DNA of 64,000 bases from Alistipes putredinis DSM 17216 (GTDB lineage: Bacteria > Bacteroidota > Bacteroidia > Bacteroidales > Rikenellaceae). The stretch covers positions 742,013 to 806,012 of the forward strand of contig NZ_DS499577.1 of NCBI RefSeq assembly GCF_000154465.1, written 5' to 3'. Shown here piece after piece: positions 1 to 8,436 of this stretch. How positions within the stretch are numbered: the stretch's first letter is position 1; the number at the start of each line of letters is the position of its first letter. A model generated the notes under the pieces. That model did no database searches and was not told the origin of the DNA. It saw nothing but the letters and a program-made list of their open reading frames with translations. The position numbers and the translations under genes are program-made.

Positions 1-224
1 AACTGCCGTTTAATGGTGTTGAAAGCAAAAATCACTTCGGGGTCACGGAAAAGAACGCCATTTATTTCGATGTGCTGTGTCAGCGAAATAAGGTTGTACT
101 TTCCGATGCAGTCAGTCAGTTTCACATGGATTGTCTGGCTTGCATTTTTGATTTTCAGTTTTTTAGCCCGCACGGCTAACAAGGCTTTCAGAATTTCTGT
201 CGCCCTTTCATTTAATGTTTTCAT
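1..224 (-). CDS. DUF6908-like protein of mobile element (partial)
   Basis: The gene starts at the ATG on the minus strand at 224 and runs off the left edge, leaving about 74 codons. The first 20 or so residues (MKTLNERATEILKALL) are almost the same as in the E2 gene at 32883. The sequence then diverges apart from a shared GKYNLISL patch. That patch, followed by an acidic DPE segment, resembles the small DUF6908 family I know from Bacteroidota mobile elements; the assignment is from memory of the pattern. Function is unknown. It lies downstream of the helicase gene on the same strand, after a terminator. Confidence 0.7.
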   Translation of the reverse strand, partial: MKTLNERATEILKALLAVRAKKLKIKNASQTIHVKLTDCIGKYNLISLTQHIEINGVLFRDPEVIFAFNTIKRQ

Positions 225-500
225 GGTCTGTAAAGTTTAGAGTTATTCCCCATTACTTGTAAAAAGATAACTCCATTCATAACCAACTAAAAAGGCGGCA
301 TATCTCCATGTAAGAATAGCTTTCCGATTCTATATAATGCAAATAATTCTATGCTGTTATATGGTTTCGGGCATAAATAGGGAGCGGTCTGTTTTATGTG
401 GAATCCTATTATATGTAATGGATAAAAATTCGGTTTTCCATCTGAAAAGGGGGAGGGGTGAAAAATAGGGATTGTCCGCTCGGTCGGGGTATATGTACCG

Positions 501-535
501 AAAAACTCCGACCGACTTTTCAGCCAATCGGAGTT
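501..535 (-). terminator. Rho-independent terminator of E1 helicase gene
   Basis: The stem AACTCCGA (504-511) pairs with TCGGAGTT (528-535) and is followed on the minus strand by a T run. It lies directly after the TAA stop of the helicase gene at 542. The same hairpin is at 32573-32607 in E2. Its position supports treating the whole 1,791-nt frame as one transcription unit. Confidence 0.8.
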
Positions 536-541
536 GCGATA

Positions 542-2332
542 TTATTCCGCAGCAATCTTTTTCCTTGCAACGAGTTTATCCCTTATGATGGTGTAGCACT
601 CGGTGTTCTTGCCGTCGATGTTCTTATAACCTTTCGCGGTATCGAATCATTGGACAATATCCGTCGCTTTTGCTCTGCGCTCAACCCCCAAATCGTCGTA
701 TATGGTCTGCAATCTCTCTTTAATGATTTTAGAGGGTATCGCCTTTCCGTGGGGCAAATCGGCATTTATCCGTTTGACGATTTTATATGCGAGTTCGTCC
801 GCCGAGCATTTAATCAGTTCGCGCCGTATCTGCGTCTGATTGTATTTGAGTTCCCGCACCCGCTCTGTCCCCAATATCTCAAAGGCTTGTTTTACCAACG
901 GGTTCCGCCGCTCGATAAGCGATAATGCGAACACGTCCGTCGAAAAAGGATTCGTGTCGGACGCTTTGAGTTCGGCGTATCGGTCGAACAACTCCTTAAA
1001 CGGTATCTTGGCTTTGGCGTTCTTTTCCAACTTGGTCAGTCGGATGTCATGCCGTTCGGCGGCTGTTATCTTGTTGTCGTTACGCTCGTATTCCGTAATA
1101 AGGTTACGGCTGTCGGCATAAATCTCGGCATAGTTGCGGAAATTCAGCAGTTCCAATTTGATTCGGTTGCGGTCTATGGTCATTGTATCGGTATTGATGT
1201 ATTTGTTATTGGTGTAAATCAGATTGCGTAAATCTTCATCCGCCGTCGCATATCATTTCACGAAGCGTTCGGCCTTATCCAATTCTTTTTCCGTTGCGGC
1301 TTTGAATTGCGGATAGGTGATGCCCTCGGCGTATCGTACCGTCGAGAAGATGTGCGTTATCTCTTTGTAACGCGTATCTCGTATGCGTCCTGCAATCTGC
1401 CGTATCGTCGTGGAAACGTCCAGCAGGTGATGTCGTGCCGTGCCGTCGCTCACGACGTATATTTTGCCCTGCTTGTCGTAAATGTCACACCCCTCGAAAG
1501 CTGTCGAGGTGTAGAAATTGATTTTGCGCACCGCTTTGTCGGGAATCCCTATCGAATAATCTCCGCCTAATTTCTCGCGGTTTATCTGCTCGGATGTCCC
1601 GCTTGTCGAACAGACGATTTTCACCTCGTCGGGCGAAAGTCGGGCATGATGTAACACCCGCCCGATAAAATCGACGCTGTTTACAAAGAAATGCAGATTG
1701 CAGGGAATATTGTGCGTTACGGCATTGTGGCAAAGATTTACGACCGATGCCAACGGGCTGTTTTCATGCCACAACCGCACCTGCATCGGCGGTTCGCTGG
1801 GTCAGACAATCCGCGTTGTCGGCAAGGTCTGCAATTCATCCAGCAGAAATTCCCGCTCGATGGGTGTCGCGGACATATAAGTCGCACGGCTGAATTTGAG
1901 CATTTCGGCAAGCAATCCCGTAATGGCTCGGTGTCGAAATGAATAGTCGAACAGCAGGCGGTGATATTCGTCTACCAACAGCAGGGCTTTGGCGTATATC
2001 TCCGCTCCTGCAATCTCTGCGACACGCGGAATCGCATCATAGGTGGCCATGATTTTTCAGCGGTCGTGCGCTTTTAGATAGTCGGCTATCTCTTGGTTGG
2101 TGACACCGCCGTAAACCCCCAGCAGGTCGGCGTGTTCGGGCAGTTTGTTCTTGATAAGGTTCACCGTCGGAACAGCAATTAAGGTCGGCACTCGGTTCTC
2201 GATGGCAAGTGTCGTTGCCCCGCATCCCGTCTTGCCCTTATTAAAGATGCAGTTTGCAGGTAATTCGTTGTCGAGTTCGGGGATTTGCTGGACGTGGAGT
2301 GCGTTCAAGGGTGCTGTAATGATTGAATTCAT
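542..2332 (-). CDS. SF2 helicase-like protein with four in-frame TGA codons (E1 copy)
   Basis: This is a single 597-codon frame from ATG (2332) to TAA (542-544), interrupted only by TGA at 2057-2059, 1802-1804, 1253-1255 and 647-649 (codons 92, 177, 360 and 562). Read through, it has SF2 helicase features: motif I-like KGKTGCGATT at residues 32-41, DEYH at 121-124, SATP at 154-157, a motif V-like TAFEGCDI near 276-283 and QIAGRIR at 312-318. These motifs fall on three different TGA-bounded pieces, so no piece alone is a helicase. There is one TGG Trp codon (188). All four TGAs coincide with those of the E2 copy at 30776. The likely role is element replication or maintenance. The alternative is a shared pseudogene, but there is no frameshift, TAA or TAG. 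Motif I lacks the usual GKT/GKS lysine position. Confidence 0.75.
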
Positions 2333-2713
2333 AAGTAAAGAGTAAGGAAAAAATTACACCGCATATTTTTTGTGCGGGTAACATCTTTATTAGTAAATTT
2401 AATTTCCGACACACTTTTTATGCGGCCGCATTTTTTCGGTGTGGAAAGTATCTTTATAAGGAGAATTGATTTCCGACACAAAAAATATGCGAGCAGGGCA
2501 CAAAAGCAAGGGACACCGAAAATGTCCCTTACATGACCTTACCCTTACTTGTCGGATTTTCCTCTCTCGTATTATAAAGATAGCGCCTTTTTTATTGACA
2601 ACAAAGGTCGAACAGCAATTAATCCGAACATTTTTATCTATGTCTTAGATGGCCTTATAGGGCTGTTTACGGGGTGGCGGAGTGTGTTCGACGGGGAAAT
2701 TAATGTGCAAAAT

Positions 2714-2854
2714 GTAGTATTAGCGGGTATTTTACATAGTCTGTTGTTCTAAAACACCTTTCGTGTCATGCAATTCAGTACTATTAGCGGTTCGGTACAT
2801 AGTTCGGCTGTTCTGAAATTCCTTTCGAACACGTGTTTTAGGTGCTAATAGCGG
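2714..2854 (+). repeat. Three TATTAGCGG-type repeats at 64-bp spacing (E1)
   Basis: The boxes end at 2726 (TAGTATTAGCGG), 2790 (AGTACTATTAGCGG) and 2854 (GGTGCTAATAGCGG), exactly 64 bp apart. The first two are each followed by TACATAGT and a CTGTTCT-like word, so the repeat unit is longer than the box. 64 bp is close to six helical turns, which suits a protein bound on one face. The array is preserved in E2 near 30257-30397. Iterons or operators are both possible. Confidence 0.6.
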
Positions 2855-2896
2855 TTTTTGCATGGTAAATAAGTGCGATGTACACGTAAAAAGCCG

Positions 2897-2904
2897 TAAA
2901 TTTG
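2897..2904 (+). promoter_or_regulatory. -7 box TAAATTTG for the 279-aa gene (E1)
   Basis: TAAATTTG matches the Bacteroidota -7 consensus TAnnTTTG and lies 18 nt before the ATG at 2923. No clear -33 TTTG is seen at normal spacing. Its position rules out the upstream TTG at 2902 as the start. The same box is at 30203-30210 in E2. Confidence 0.55.
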
Positions 2905-2922
2905 GGTGTAAAACGCTATTTT

Positions 2923-3762
2923 ATGAATGAGAAAGAAGCCGATGCCATCCGTAAGAGTATGTATGAATCCTTACTGATGGATGAAAACGATAAGATTGTG
3001 CATTGGGATTTCGACCCGATGCGCCGTGAGTTGCGCGAGTATGTCGATATTGCCTGCGGATGTGATGAACAGACGTATGGAATCCGCACACCGCAGTTTG
3101 AATATCGCTACTGTACGGGGAAGATTAAGATGCCCTTTGCCAAGTCGGATTATCTGGCTAACGACGATATAATCGCTACGGTTATGGGATTGGGGCTGGA
3201 TGTCGAGAAATTTTGGTTTGCGCTGGTCTTTATTTACGATTATGTCGAAACCTCGTTTAAGAACTGCGGCCTTGTGAAACCCGCGTCTTTGAATAAGGCG
3301 GTGCAAAATCTGTTCAAAGAGTTAGGCGAGGATTTCACGGACGATGATATTGAAATAACCCTTAAAAAGAACAGAAAGAAAGTCGAGGTTCTGCCCGTTA
3401 TAAAGCGTGGGATTTTGGACTGGTTGCGGGAAACCTATGAACGGGAATGCAAAGGCAGGAAGATTCAGTATTACGGGATTGACACGGGTAATTTCGACGA
3501 AACCTATCCGAGTACGTCGTTTCGGATTTATCGGACTGTGGAGATGTATCGGGATATGCTGAACGCTTTATTGGGCGACAACCGCCCGAAGCAACCCGAT
3601 AAAAGTGTTTCATTGAATCGGCTGTTGCTGATTTCGCGTATCTGTTACCTCTATGAATTTACCCGTAATGACAGTTATTTATATGGCGACGAAGCAATAA
3701 AAGGAATAATTAAGTCCTACAAAAGGCGTACGCCTGCAACTTATTCCGCTGTTTATCTGTAA
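2923..3762 (+). CDS. Element protein of unknown function, 279 aa (E1)
   Basis: I do not recognise the family. The protein is soluble and mixed in charge, with no signal peptide or membrane segment. It has several Trp/Tyr-rich stretches and a paired-cysteine segment (ACGCDEQTYG) near residue 45. The start is placed at ATG 2923 because a -7 promoter box lies at 2897-2904. It faces the helicase gene across the repeat-bearing control region, so it is a good candidate for an initiator or regulator that binds those repeats; that is inference from position only. The E2 copy (29345-30184) is nearly identical except for the last 30 or so residues, which vary more. All Trp codons are TGG and the stop is TAA. 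Confidence 0.75.
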   Translation: MNEKEADAIRKSMYESLLMDENDKIVHWDFDPMRRELREYVDIACGCDEQTYGIRTPQFEYRYCTGKIKMPFAKSDYLANDDIIATVMGLGLDVEKFWFALVFIYDYVETSFKNCGLVKPASLNKAVQNLFKELGEDFTDDDIEITLKKNRKKVEVLPVIKRGILDWLRETYERECKGRKIQYYGIDTGNFDETYPSTSFRIYRTVEMYRDMLNALLGDNRPKQPDKSVSLNRLLLISRICYLYEFTRNDSYLYGDEAIKGIIKSYKRRTPATYSAVYL

Positions 3763-3825
3763 TTTGCAGAGGGAGAGTAAAAACGCCCTTTATTTCACTC
3801 CCCGTGTTTGGGGTGCGAAAAGTCA

Positions 3826-3833
3826 AATCTTTG
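3826..3833 (+). promoter_or_regulatory. Possible -7 box for the 177-aa gene (E1)
   Basis: AATCTTTG differs from TAnnTTTG at one position. A TTTG lies upstream at 3807-3810, but the spacing is a little short. It would give a leader of about 90 nt before the ATG at 3928. The sequence is conserved in E2. Confidence 0.4.
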
Positions 3834-3927
3834 TAGTGTCGAAAGGGATAAACCCGACGACCTGCAAACGCTTGGGCAAGGGATGCAGCATAATTTAAGC
3901 CCCTCTGTAAAAGGAGTATTTAAGATT

Positions 3928-4461
3928 ATGAACACTATTATTGGAAAAAACAACGTAAACGAGCAGACCACGGCAAACGCCGCAACCGCTACGCCTGCTC
4001 CCGTTGCCGAACAGAAAGAACAGCAGACTGCGCAGACCTCGCGCCGCCGCCGTTCGACTACGCCCCCGATGTGGCGGGTAATGACGCAGGCGCGGCCCGT
4101 TTTCGATGTCCAACTGAAAAAGGATAACGAAATAAAATTGGCCTGCATCAACAAATTTATGAATGCGGCTTACTCGGATGCGAACAAATTCTGGGCTGAT
4201 TTCATGGAGCAGGTAAATATTCTGCTTGACAGCCGCAGGTATTGCCGCGAGTGCGAAATCTTGGGCTTGAAGCCTGAATATGTAGCGGAACATATTGTGT
4301 TCCTCGGTAGTGCCACGATGAAAAAGGTGCTGAAAGACGGTGTATCCCGCACATTAGGGGCTGATGTGCAACTTTACGGGAAACGCTTCTCGCCCGAAGA
4401 TGCGGACAAGTTTCTGTCGGAAGATATAAAACGTCTTCCCGAACAAACGACGGTCGCCTAA
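3928..4461 (+). CDS. Element protein of unknown function, 177 aa (E1)
   Basis: The start is ATG 3928, preceded by AAAGGAG at a suitable distance. The open frame continues upstream, but that part overlaps a probable promoter. The N-terminal 45 residues are Ala/Thr/Gln-rich and end in a basic RRRR patch. The remainder (from PPMWRVMTQ) is a compact helical-looking domain with two Trp, both TGG. The E2 copy is 179 aa with a slightly different N-terminal linker and an almost identical body. It is transcribed towards the integrase, with a shared bidirectional terminator between them. The basic patch suggests nucleic-acid binding, but no family is recognised. Confidence 0.75.
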   Translation: MNTIIGKNNVNEQTTANAATATPAPVAEQKEQQTAQTSRRRRSTTPPMWRVMTQARPVFDVQLKKDNEIKLACINKFMNAAYSDANKFWADFMEQVNILLDSRRYCRECEILGLKPEYVAEHIVFLGSATMKKVLKDGVSRTLGADVQLYGKRFSPEDADKFLSEDIKRLPEQTTVA

Positions 4462-4482
4462 TTTCAGCCAGCCGTCGTTGAA

Positions 4483-4523
4483 AAAAAAGGACACTCCGTA
4501 TATTCGTCGGAGTGCCCTTTTTT
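4483..4523. terminator. Bidirectional terminator between 177-aa gene and integrase (E1)
   Basis: GGACACTCCG pairs with CGGAGTGCCC around a short loop, with A and T runs on the two sides. It can serve both convergent genes. The equivalent is at 28574-28616 in E2. Confidence 0.8.
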
Positions 4524-4525
4524 GT

Positions 4526-5737
4526 TCACAATAGATTCTGCATGGCCGCGTCGATTTGGCTATTTTCGAACGAATCCAAATAGATTTGAGTGGTGGATAA
4601 ATCGGAATGTCCCAACGATTCGGAAATGATAGCAATATTCACTCCCGACCGTTTTAAGACCGTAGCAAACGTGTGCCGAGCGACATAGGTAGTCAATGGC
4701 ATTTCCAATCCTATTTGCTCTCCCAGCGTCTTTAATTCTCGATTGACTTTTCGCAAAACCTTATGCAGGCGATTGAAAATCTGCTGTGGGGTGGTGTGTT
4801 CATGGCGATTGAGGATAGGGAAGATATAATCTTCTCCGTGTCCTGCCATACCGTACTTTTCGAGAATCTGCAACGCCATAGGGACGAGTTGAAAGGACAG
4901 CAATTTCTGCGTTTTGTGACGGGAATAGTTTACACGGCCTTTAACGATGTCCTTATAACGCAACCGTGCAATATCGCCGAAATTCATCCCTGCCGTGAAA
5001 TAGGAGAATAGAAATAAATCTTTGGCAAGGCGTCGATATTCCGTCGTGTGTCCCTCTGTAATTTCAAGGTCGATTAACCGTTGGATGTCATCCTTGTCAA
5101 TTGCCCGTTTGCGGGTTTTGGCCCACAAACTGCCCACTTGGTAGATGCTGAACGGGTTTTGCTTTACCGCTACTTTACCCTCCTTGACAGCCTTGTTGTA
5201 GATGGCTTTGAAGATAGCGAACCGTGTAGCAATGCTGTTGTCCTTGTTCCCTCGTTGGCGCAGGTGCAATTCCAACCCTTTCAGATAGTCGAGGTCGATA
5301 GCCTCCAATGCGGTTTTGACCGATTTGTAGCCGTTCAGCACTTGCAGGGCGTATTTGTGCTTGGTGGCTGAGTTGATTTTACCGAGCGATTCCAGCCGTT
5401 CGATTTCAGCGTTGAAACCGTCCTCGATTGTAATTCCTGCGTGGCGGCTCTTGTCGGTTTCGAAAAGCGTGTCGAATGTTACGGGAATATCCAATGCTTC
5501 CAGCCTTTGAATCTTCTTACGATAGCCTGCCAACGTGCTGTCTATCTGACTTTGCAGGGCAGCGCGTTCGGGGCAGTTTGCCGTTATCATTTCGGCGGTT
5601 TTGTCCCAATAATGCGGCTCTACCGAAATGCCGAGCGAAACGGTCTTGTGGGTGCGTTGGTGCGTAAAGCGGATTGCCAACGGGGATTTGCCGTTTTTGT
5701 AAACGATTTCATGACGGCAGATTGCTTTGATTTTCAT
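4526..5737 (-). CDS. Tyrosine integrase of E1
   Basis: This 403-residue tyrosine recombinase is of the Bacteroidota type: an N-terminal arm-binding domain, a SAM-like core-binding domain (about 110-205) and a C-terminal catalytic domain. Catalytic signatures are visible: Arg in the DIARLRYKD segment, YVARHTFA, ESLGHSDLSTTQIYL (His and nucleophilic Tyr). It would integrate and excise E1 at tRNA-Thr, whose 3' end lies about 155 bp upstream of its start. The stop is TGA, followed by a terminator, so TGA is a true stop here. Its last 56 residues are identical to those of the E2 integrase (27365-28570), whereas the rest is clearly diverged, suggesting exchange of the specificity-bearing part. Confidence 0.93.
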   Translation of the reverse strand: MKIKAICRHEIVYKNGKSPLAIRFTHQRTHKTVSLGISVEPHYWDKTAEMITANCPERAALQSQIDSTLAGYRKKIQRLEALDIPVTFDTLFETDKSRHAGITIEDGFNAEIERLESLGKINSATKHKYALQVLNGYKSVKTALEAIDLDYLKGLELHLRQRGNKDNSIATRFAIFKAIYNKAVKEGKVAVKQNPFSIYQVGSLWAKTRKRAIDKDDIQRLIDLEITEGHTTEYRRLAKDLFLFSYFTAGMNFGDIARLRYKDIVKGRVNYSRHKTQKLLSFQLVPMALQILEKYGMAGHGEDYIFPILNRHEHTTPQQIFNRLHKVLRKVNRELKTLGEQIGLEMPLTTYVARHTFATVLKRSGVNIAIISESLGHSDLSTTQIYLDSFENSQIDAAMQNLL

Positions 5738-5779
5738 CTGTTTGCGTATTAAGCAAACAGCGCTGGGCGTCTAAATTTT

Positions 5780-5803
5780 ATGTGTAACATTATGTGTAAC
5801 ATT
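5780..5803. repeat. Tandem 12-bp repeats, candidate integrase arm sites (E1)
   Basis: ATGTGTAACATT occurs twice back to back (5780-5791 and 5792-5803), between the integrase start and the tRNA-Thr terminator. This is where arm-type binding sites of a tyrosine integrase usually lie. The motif differs from the GTTTAACCAT motif found at the E2 ends. Confidence 0.55.
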
Positions 5804-5857
5804 GCCTGTCTGAATCGCTCTTTCAACCCTCTTTTCCCTCGCCGAACGGCACAAAAA

Positions 5858-5884
5858 AAGAGATTACAAAAACTGTAATCTCTT
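5858..5884 (-). terminator. Terminator after tRNA-Thr
   Basis: AAGAGATTAC pairs with GTAATCTCTT, followed on the minus strand by seven T. It sits just past the tRNA 3' end. It may have been brought in with the element together with the tRNA 3' half. Confidence 0.8.
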
Positions 5885-5893
5885 GATTGTTAG

Positions 5894-5965
5894 AGCCGAA
5901 ACCGAGATTTGAACTCGGGACCCCTTCATTACGAGTGAAGTGCTCTACCGCTGAGCTATTTCGGC
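5894..5965 (-). tRNA. tRNA-Thr(CGU)
   Basis: This is a complete cloverleaf on the minus strand. The acceptor stem GCCGAAA pairs with TTTCGGC, the anticodon loop CTCGTAA lies between CTTCA and TGAAG, and the T-arm has GTTCAAATC. CCA is not encoded. The E1 integrase lies immediately downstream, the classic arrangement of a tRNA used as integration target. A GATATTTG box at 5998-6005 on the minus strand may be its -7 promoter element. Confidence 0.95.
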
Positions 5966-6198
5966 AATAGGGAGTTTTGTGAAACCCTTTCGGGATGCAA
6001 ATATCGGAAAATTTTTTGAATAAAATCAAATGGTAAGGACTATTTCTTGGAAAAAGTGCGATTTTTTCTCTCATTCTTGCTATCTTCGCCCCGAAAATTT
6101 CGTATCGCCATGGTTTCGGAGGTCGTACGGACCGGAATCCGAATCCTCGGGAAGATAAAAAATTACGAGGAGTTAATCCGCTAATAAACAAAACCGTC

Positions 6199-6888
6199 AT
6201 GCAAGATAAGGCTACGCTCAATCCTACTCCGGATCAGACATTCGAGATCGTTGGTCAGGGGGCGTATGATTTTGTACGGGTTCTGACCCATTCCAAACAG
6301 TTGCAGCGCCAGGGGCGGGTCGAAGAGGCCTGCAACGAACGCTTTCACGCCTTTCAGCGCATTTCCGAATTATTGCCCGAAGACGAGGAGGTGATTCTCG
6401 AATGGGAGGATCCCAATACGCGTGCGGCGCTCGAGGTGATTCACGCTTCGGCGATCGACCATTTCCTGATCAACGATTTCGAAATGTCTACCGCCATGCT
6501 CGAATTGCTTCTCGAACTGGATCCCGAAGACCATCTGGAGGCAATTATCCTGTTGGCGTTCAATTACCTGGCAATGGAGGAGTACGAACTTTTCGACGAG
6601 GTGAGCAACGATATTTCCGATAAATACGCCTGCAAGGAGGTGCTGACCATGTGGGCGGCTTTTCGGCGCAGCGGCCGTATTCCCGAGGGCGATGCGATCC
6701 GTTTCAGGACCCGATTCGCACCCTATTTTGCCGAATTTACCGCCGACGAACATCCTGCCGACGGGCAGTACCTGGAGGATATCGAGAGCGAGCGCCCTTC
6801 GGTGCAGGCCCAGGCTCGTGAGCTGTGGCTCCGCACTGAAAATCTCTGGACGCTTTTTCCCGATTTTATTGCGGCGCTTCGAAGGTAG
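6199..6888 (+). CDS. TPR-like helical-repeat protein
   Basis: The protein is 229 residues, acidic, and almost entirely helical in appearance, with repeats of the AxxxHFLINDFEMSTAMLELLLELDPED type typical of TPR proteins (about residues 80-150). There is no signal peptide or membrane segment, so it is probably cytosolic. A TATCTTCG box at about 6078-6085 may be its promoter. Neighbours give no functional clue: it is the first core gene after tRNA-Thr. TPR proteins generally act as scaffolds. The gene is about 57 % GC like the core and unlike the E2 cargo, so it is probably native. Confidence 0.8.
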   Translation: MQDKATLNPTPDQTFEIVGQGAYDFVRVLTHSKQLQRQGRVEEACNERFHAFQRISELLPEDEEVILEWEDPNTRAALEVIHASAIDHFLINDFEMSTAMLELLLELDPEDHLEAIILLAFNYLAMEEYELFDEVSNDISDKYACKEVLTMWAAFRRSGRIPEGDAIRFRTRFAPYFAEFTADEHPADGQYLEDIESERPSVQAQARELWLRTENLWTLFPDFIAALRR

Positions 6889-7145
6889 CCCCTCCCGATT
6901 TTCTCCGGGGCGAAGTTGCCGGCAAGGGCATATATGCCGTCTATCGTGCGAGTTGTTATGAGAGGAGGGCGATTTGCGAGGGGATTTCCCCGATTTTACG
7001 AATCCGACCGGCGTAGTTCGTCACTCCTTTGTCCGGTGTGTGCGAGCCTTCCGGATCTTTTTGCAAGAGATCGAATCGAAGTTTTCGCCCGATCGGAAGC
7101 CGATGAATATCGGGGTAATTAAAATGTGTATTTGTAAAAAAGAAA

Positions 7146-7167
7146 CACCGGACTTCATAGTCCGGTG
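7146..7167 (-). terminator. Terminator of the U32 gene
   Basis: CACCGGACT pairs with AGTCCGGTG around a TCAT loop, followed on the minus strand by a T-rich run. It lies just past the stop of the U32 family gene at 7177. The rest of the 288-nt gap 6889-7176 shows no gene. Confidence 0.8.
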
Positions 7168-7176
7168 CCTTGTTTC

Positions 7177-8424
7177 TTATCCGATCGTATCGACCAGTTT
7201 GTAGAGCTTGTCGCCCCGGCGGATGAGTTGGACGGTTTTGACCGAGCAGGTCGTTCCCTGGAGTACTGTTTGCACGGGGTGCTCGTCCACGAAGATTTCG
7301 TCCCCGTGCTGTTCGACCACTCCGGTCGTTTCGCCCACCCAGAGCAGTTCGTCCCCTTCGTATAGGGGAGCCGCTTCGACGAGCACCTCGGCCACCGATA
7401 TTTTTTTGAAGAAGTTGGTCACCTTGCCCACATAGACTTTGCGTTTGGTGGCGGCCGATCCGTGGTGGCGGCTGTGCTCCACGATCGGGCGTCCTGCGTA
7501 GTATCCCTCCCAGAATCCGCGATTGAATACCGTTGCCAGCCGCTCTTTCAGTGCGGCGGCCAGTTCCGGCGTGTAGTCGCCGTCTTCCATGGCCCGGAGC
7601 GCCCGGTCGTAACATTCGACCACGCGTTTGACGTATTCCGCACCCCGCGCACGCCCTTCGATCTTGAGGACCCGCACGCCCGATTCGATGAAGTAGTCGA
7701 GAAAGTCGATCGTGCAGAGGTCTTTGGGCGAGAGGATATAGTTGCCCTCGACGTCGAGTGTTTCGCCCGTTTCGGGGTCCGTAACCAGATATTTGCGACG
7801 GCAGATCTGCCGGCAGGCTCCCCGGTTGGCCGAGAATCCGTCGCTGGTGTGGAGCGACAGGTAGCATTTGCCCGATATGGCCATGCAGAGGGCGCCGTGG
7901 GCGAACATTTCGATCCGTACCAGCTCTCCGCCGGGGCCCGTGATCCGCTGCCGTTCGATTTCCCGGCTGATACGGGCGACCTGCACCAGGTCGAGTTCCC
8001 GGGCCAGGACCACTACGTCCGCCCATTGGGCGAAGAACCGGACGGCTTCGATGTTGGAGATGTTGCTTTGCGTGGAGATATGTACGGCCATGCCGACGCT
8101 GCGGGCATATTGGATGGCGGCCATATCGGTGGCGATGATGGCGTCCACGCCCACCTCGCAGGCACGGTCGATGGTCGCGTGCAGGGTTTCGATCTCTTCG
8201 TCGTAAATCACCGTATTGACCGTCAGATAGCTTTTCACGCCGTGTTCACGGGCGATCGAAACGATCTGCCCCATATCTTCCAGGGTGAAGTTGGCGGCGG
8301 ATTGGGCCCGCATATTGAGCCTTCCCACTCCGAAATAAACGGAGTTGGCTCCGGCGTCGATCGCTGCATGCAGGGATTCGTAACTTCCTGCAGGAGCCAT
8401 GATCTCTATGTCGCTGCGTTTCAT
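7177..8424 (-). CDS. U32 peptidase-family protein (tRNA hydroxylation type)
   Basis: This is a 415-residue member of the collagenase-like U32 family. The N-terminal IEIMAPAGSYESLHAAIDAGA opens the TIM-barrel-like domain. The signature HGALCMAISGKCYLS and the following NRGACRQICRRKY (about 165-200) supply four cysteines that in this family bind an iron-sulfur cluster. The C-terminal part (from about 300) resembles the small beta-domain of YegQ/TrhP-type proteins. By homology it takes part in 5-hydroxylation of uridine 34 in tRNA using prephenate; true peptidase activity is doubtful. It starts 12 bp after the polyprenyl synthase stop, so the two are probably co-transcribed. Confidence 0.88.
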   Translation of the reverse strand: MKRSDIEIMAPAGSYESLHAAIDAGANSVYFGVGRLNMRAQSAANFTLEDMGQIVSIAREHGVKSYLTVNTVIYDEEIETLHATIDRACEVGVDAIIATDMAAIQYARSVGMAVHISTQSNISNIEAVRFFAQWADVVVLARELDLVQVARISREIERQRITGPGGELVRIEMFAHGALCMAISGKCYLSLHTSDGFSANRGACRQICRRKYLVTDPETGETLDVEGNYILSPKDLCTIDFLDYFIESGVRVLKIEGRARGAEYVKRVVECYDRALRAMEDGDYTPELAAALKERLATVFNRGFWEGYYAGRPIVEHSRHHGSAATKRKVYVGKVTNFFKKISVAEVLVEAAPLYEGDELLWVGETTGVVEQHGDEIFVDEHPVQTVLQGTTCSVKTVQLIRRGDKLYKLVDTIG

Positions 8425-8436
8425 TGGGCCGAGGAT

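Larger units (their letters stand above)
2333..2922. promoter_or_regulatory. Divergent control region with repeats (E1)
   Basis: About 590 nt without a credible gene separate the divergent helicase and 279-aa genes. GCATATTTTTTGTGC near 2363-2377 is the inverse of GCACAAAAAATATGC-like sequence near 2476-2490. TTTCCGACACA occurs at about 2401 and 2470, each preceded by an ATCTTTAT box. Between them is the palindrome ATGCGGCCGCAT. The half nearer the 279-aa gene carries three spaced TATTAGCGG repeats. The whole region is kept in E2 (30185-30775). It could be a bidirectional promoter with operators, a replication origin, or both. Confidence 0.65.
225..4524. repeat. Long inverted repeat, copy 1 (pairs with 28573-32880)
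   Basis: This stretch is nearly identical to the reverse complement of 28573-32880. It covers the integrase terminator, 177-aa gene, 279-aa gene, control region and helicase gene. The encoded proteins differ at only a few percent of positions. Similarity continues into the integrase 3' end on one side and about 60 nt into the DUF6908-like gene on the other, then falls away. The two copies flank about 24 kb in opposite orientation. Confidence 0.9.
1..5965 (-). mobile_element. Integrative element E1 at tRNA-Thr (partial)
   Basis: This is the integrase-proximal part of an integrative element that continues beyond the left edge. Starting at the 3' end of tRNA-Thr(CGU) it runs terminator hairpin, arm-site repeats, tyrosine integrase, 177-aa gene, 279-aa gene, non-coding control region, TGA-containing helicase gene and a DUF6908-like gene. 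The order matches E2 at 27113-38007 in the opposite orientation. The distal attachment site is not in the window, so length and cargo are unknown. No relaxase or structural phage gene is seen. The tRNA is included because such elements usually supply its 3' end. The class of element (mobilisable island, satellite or integrated plasmid) is open. Confidence 0.8.
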
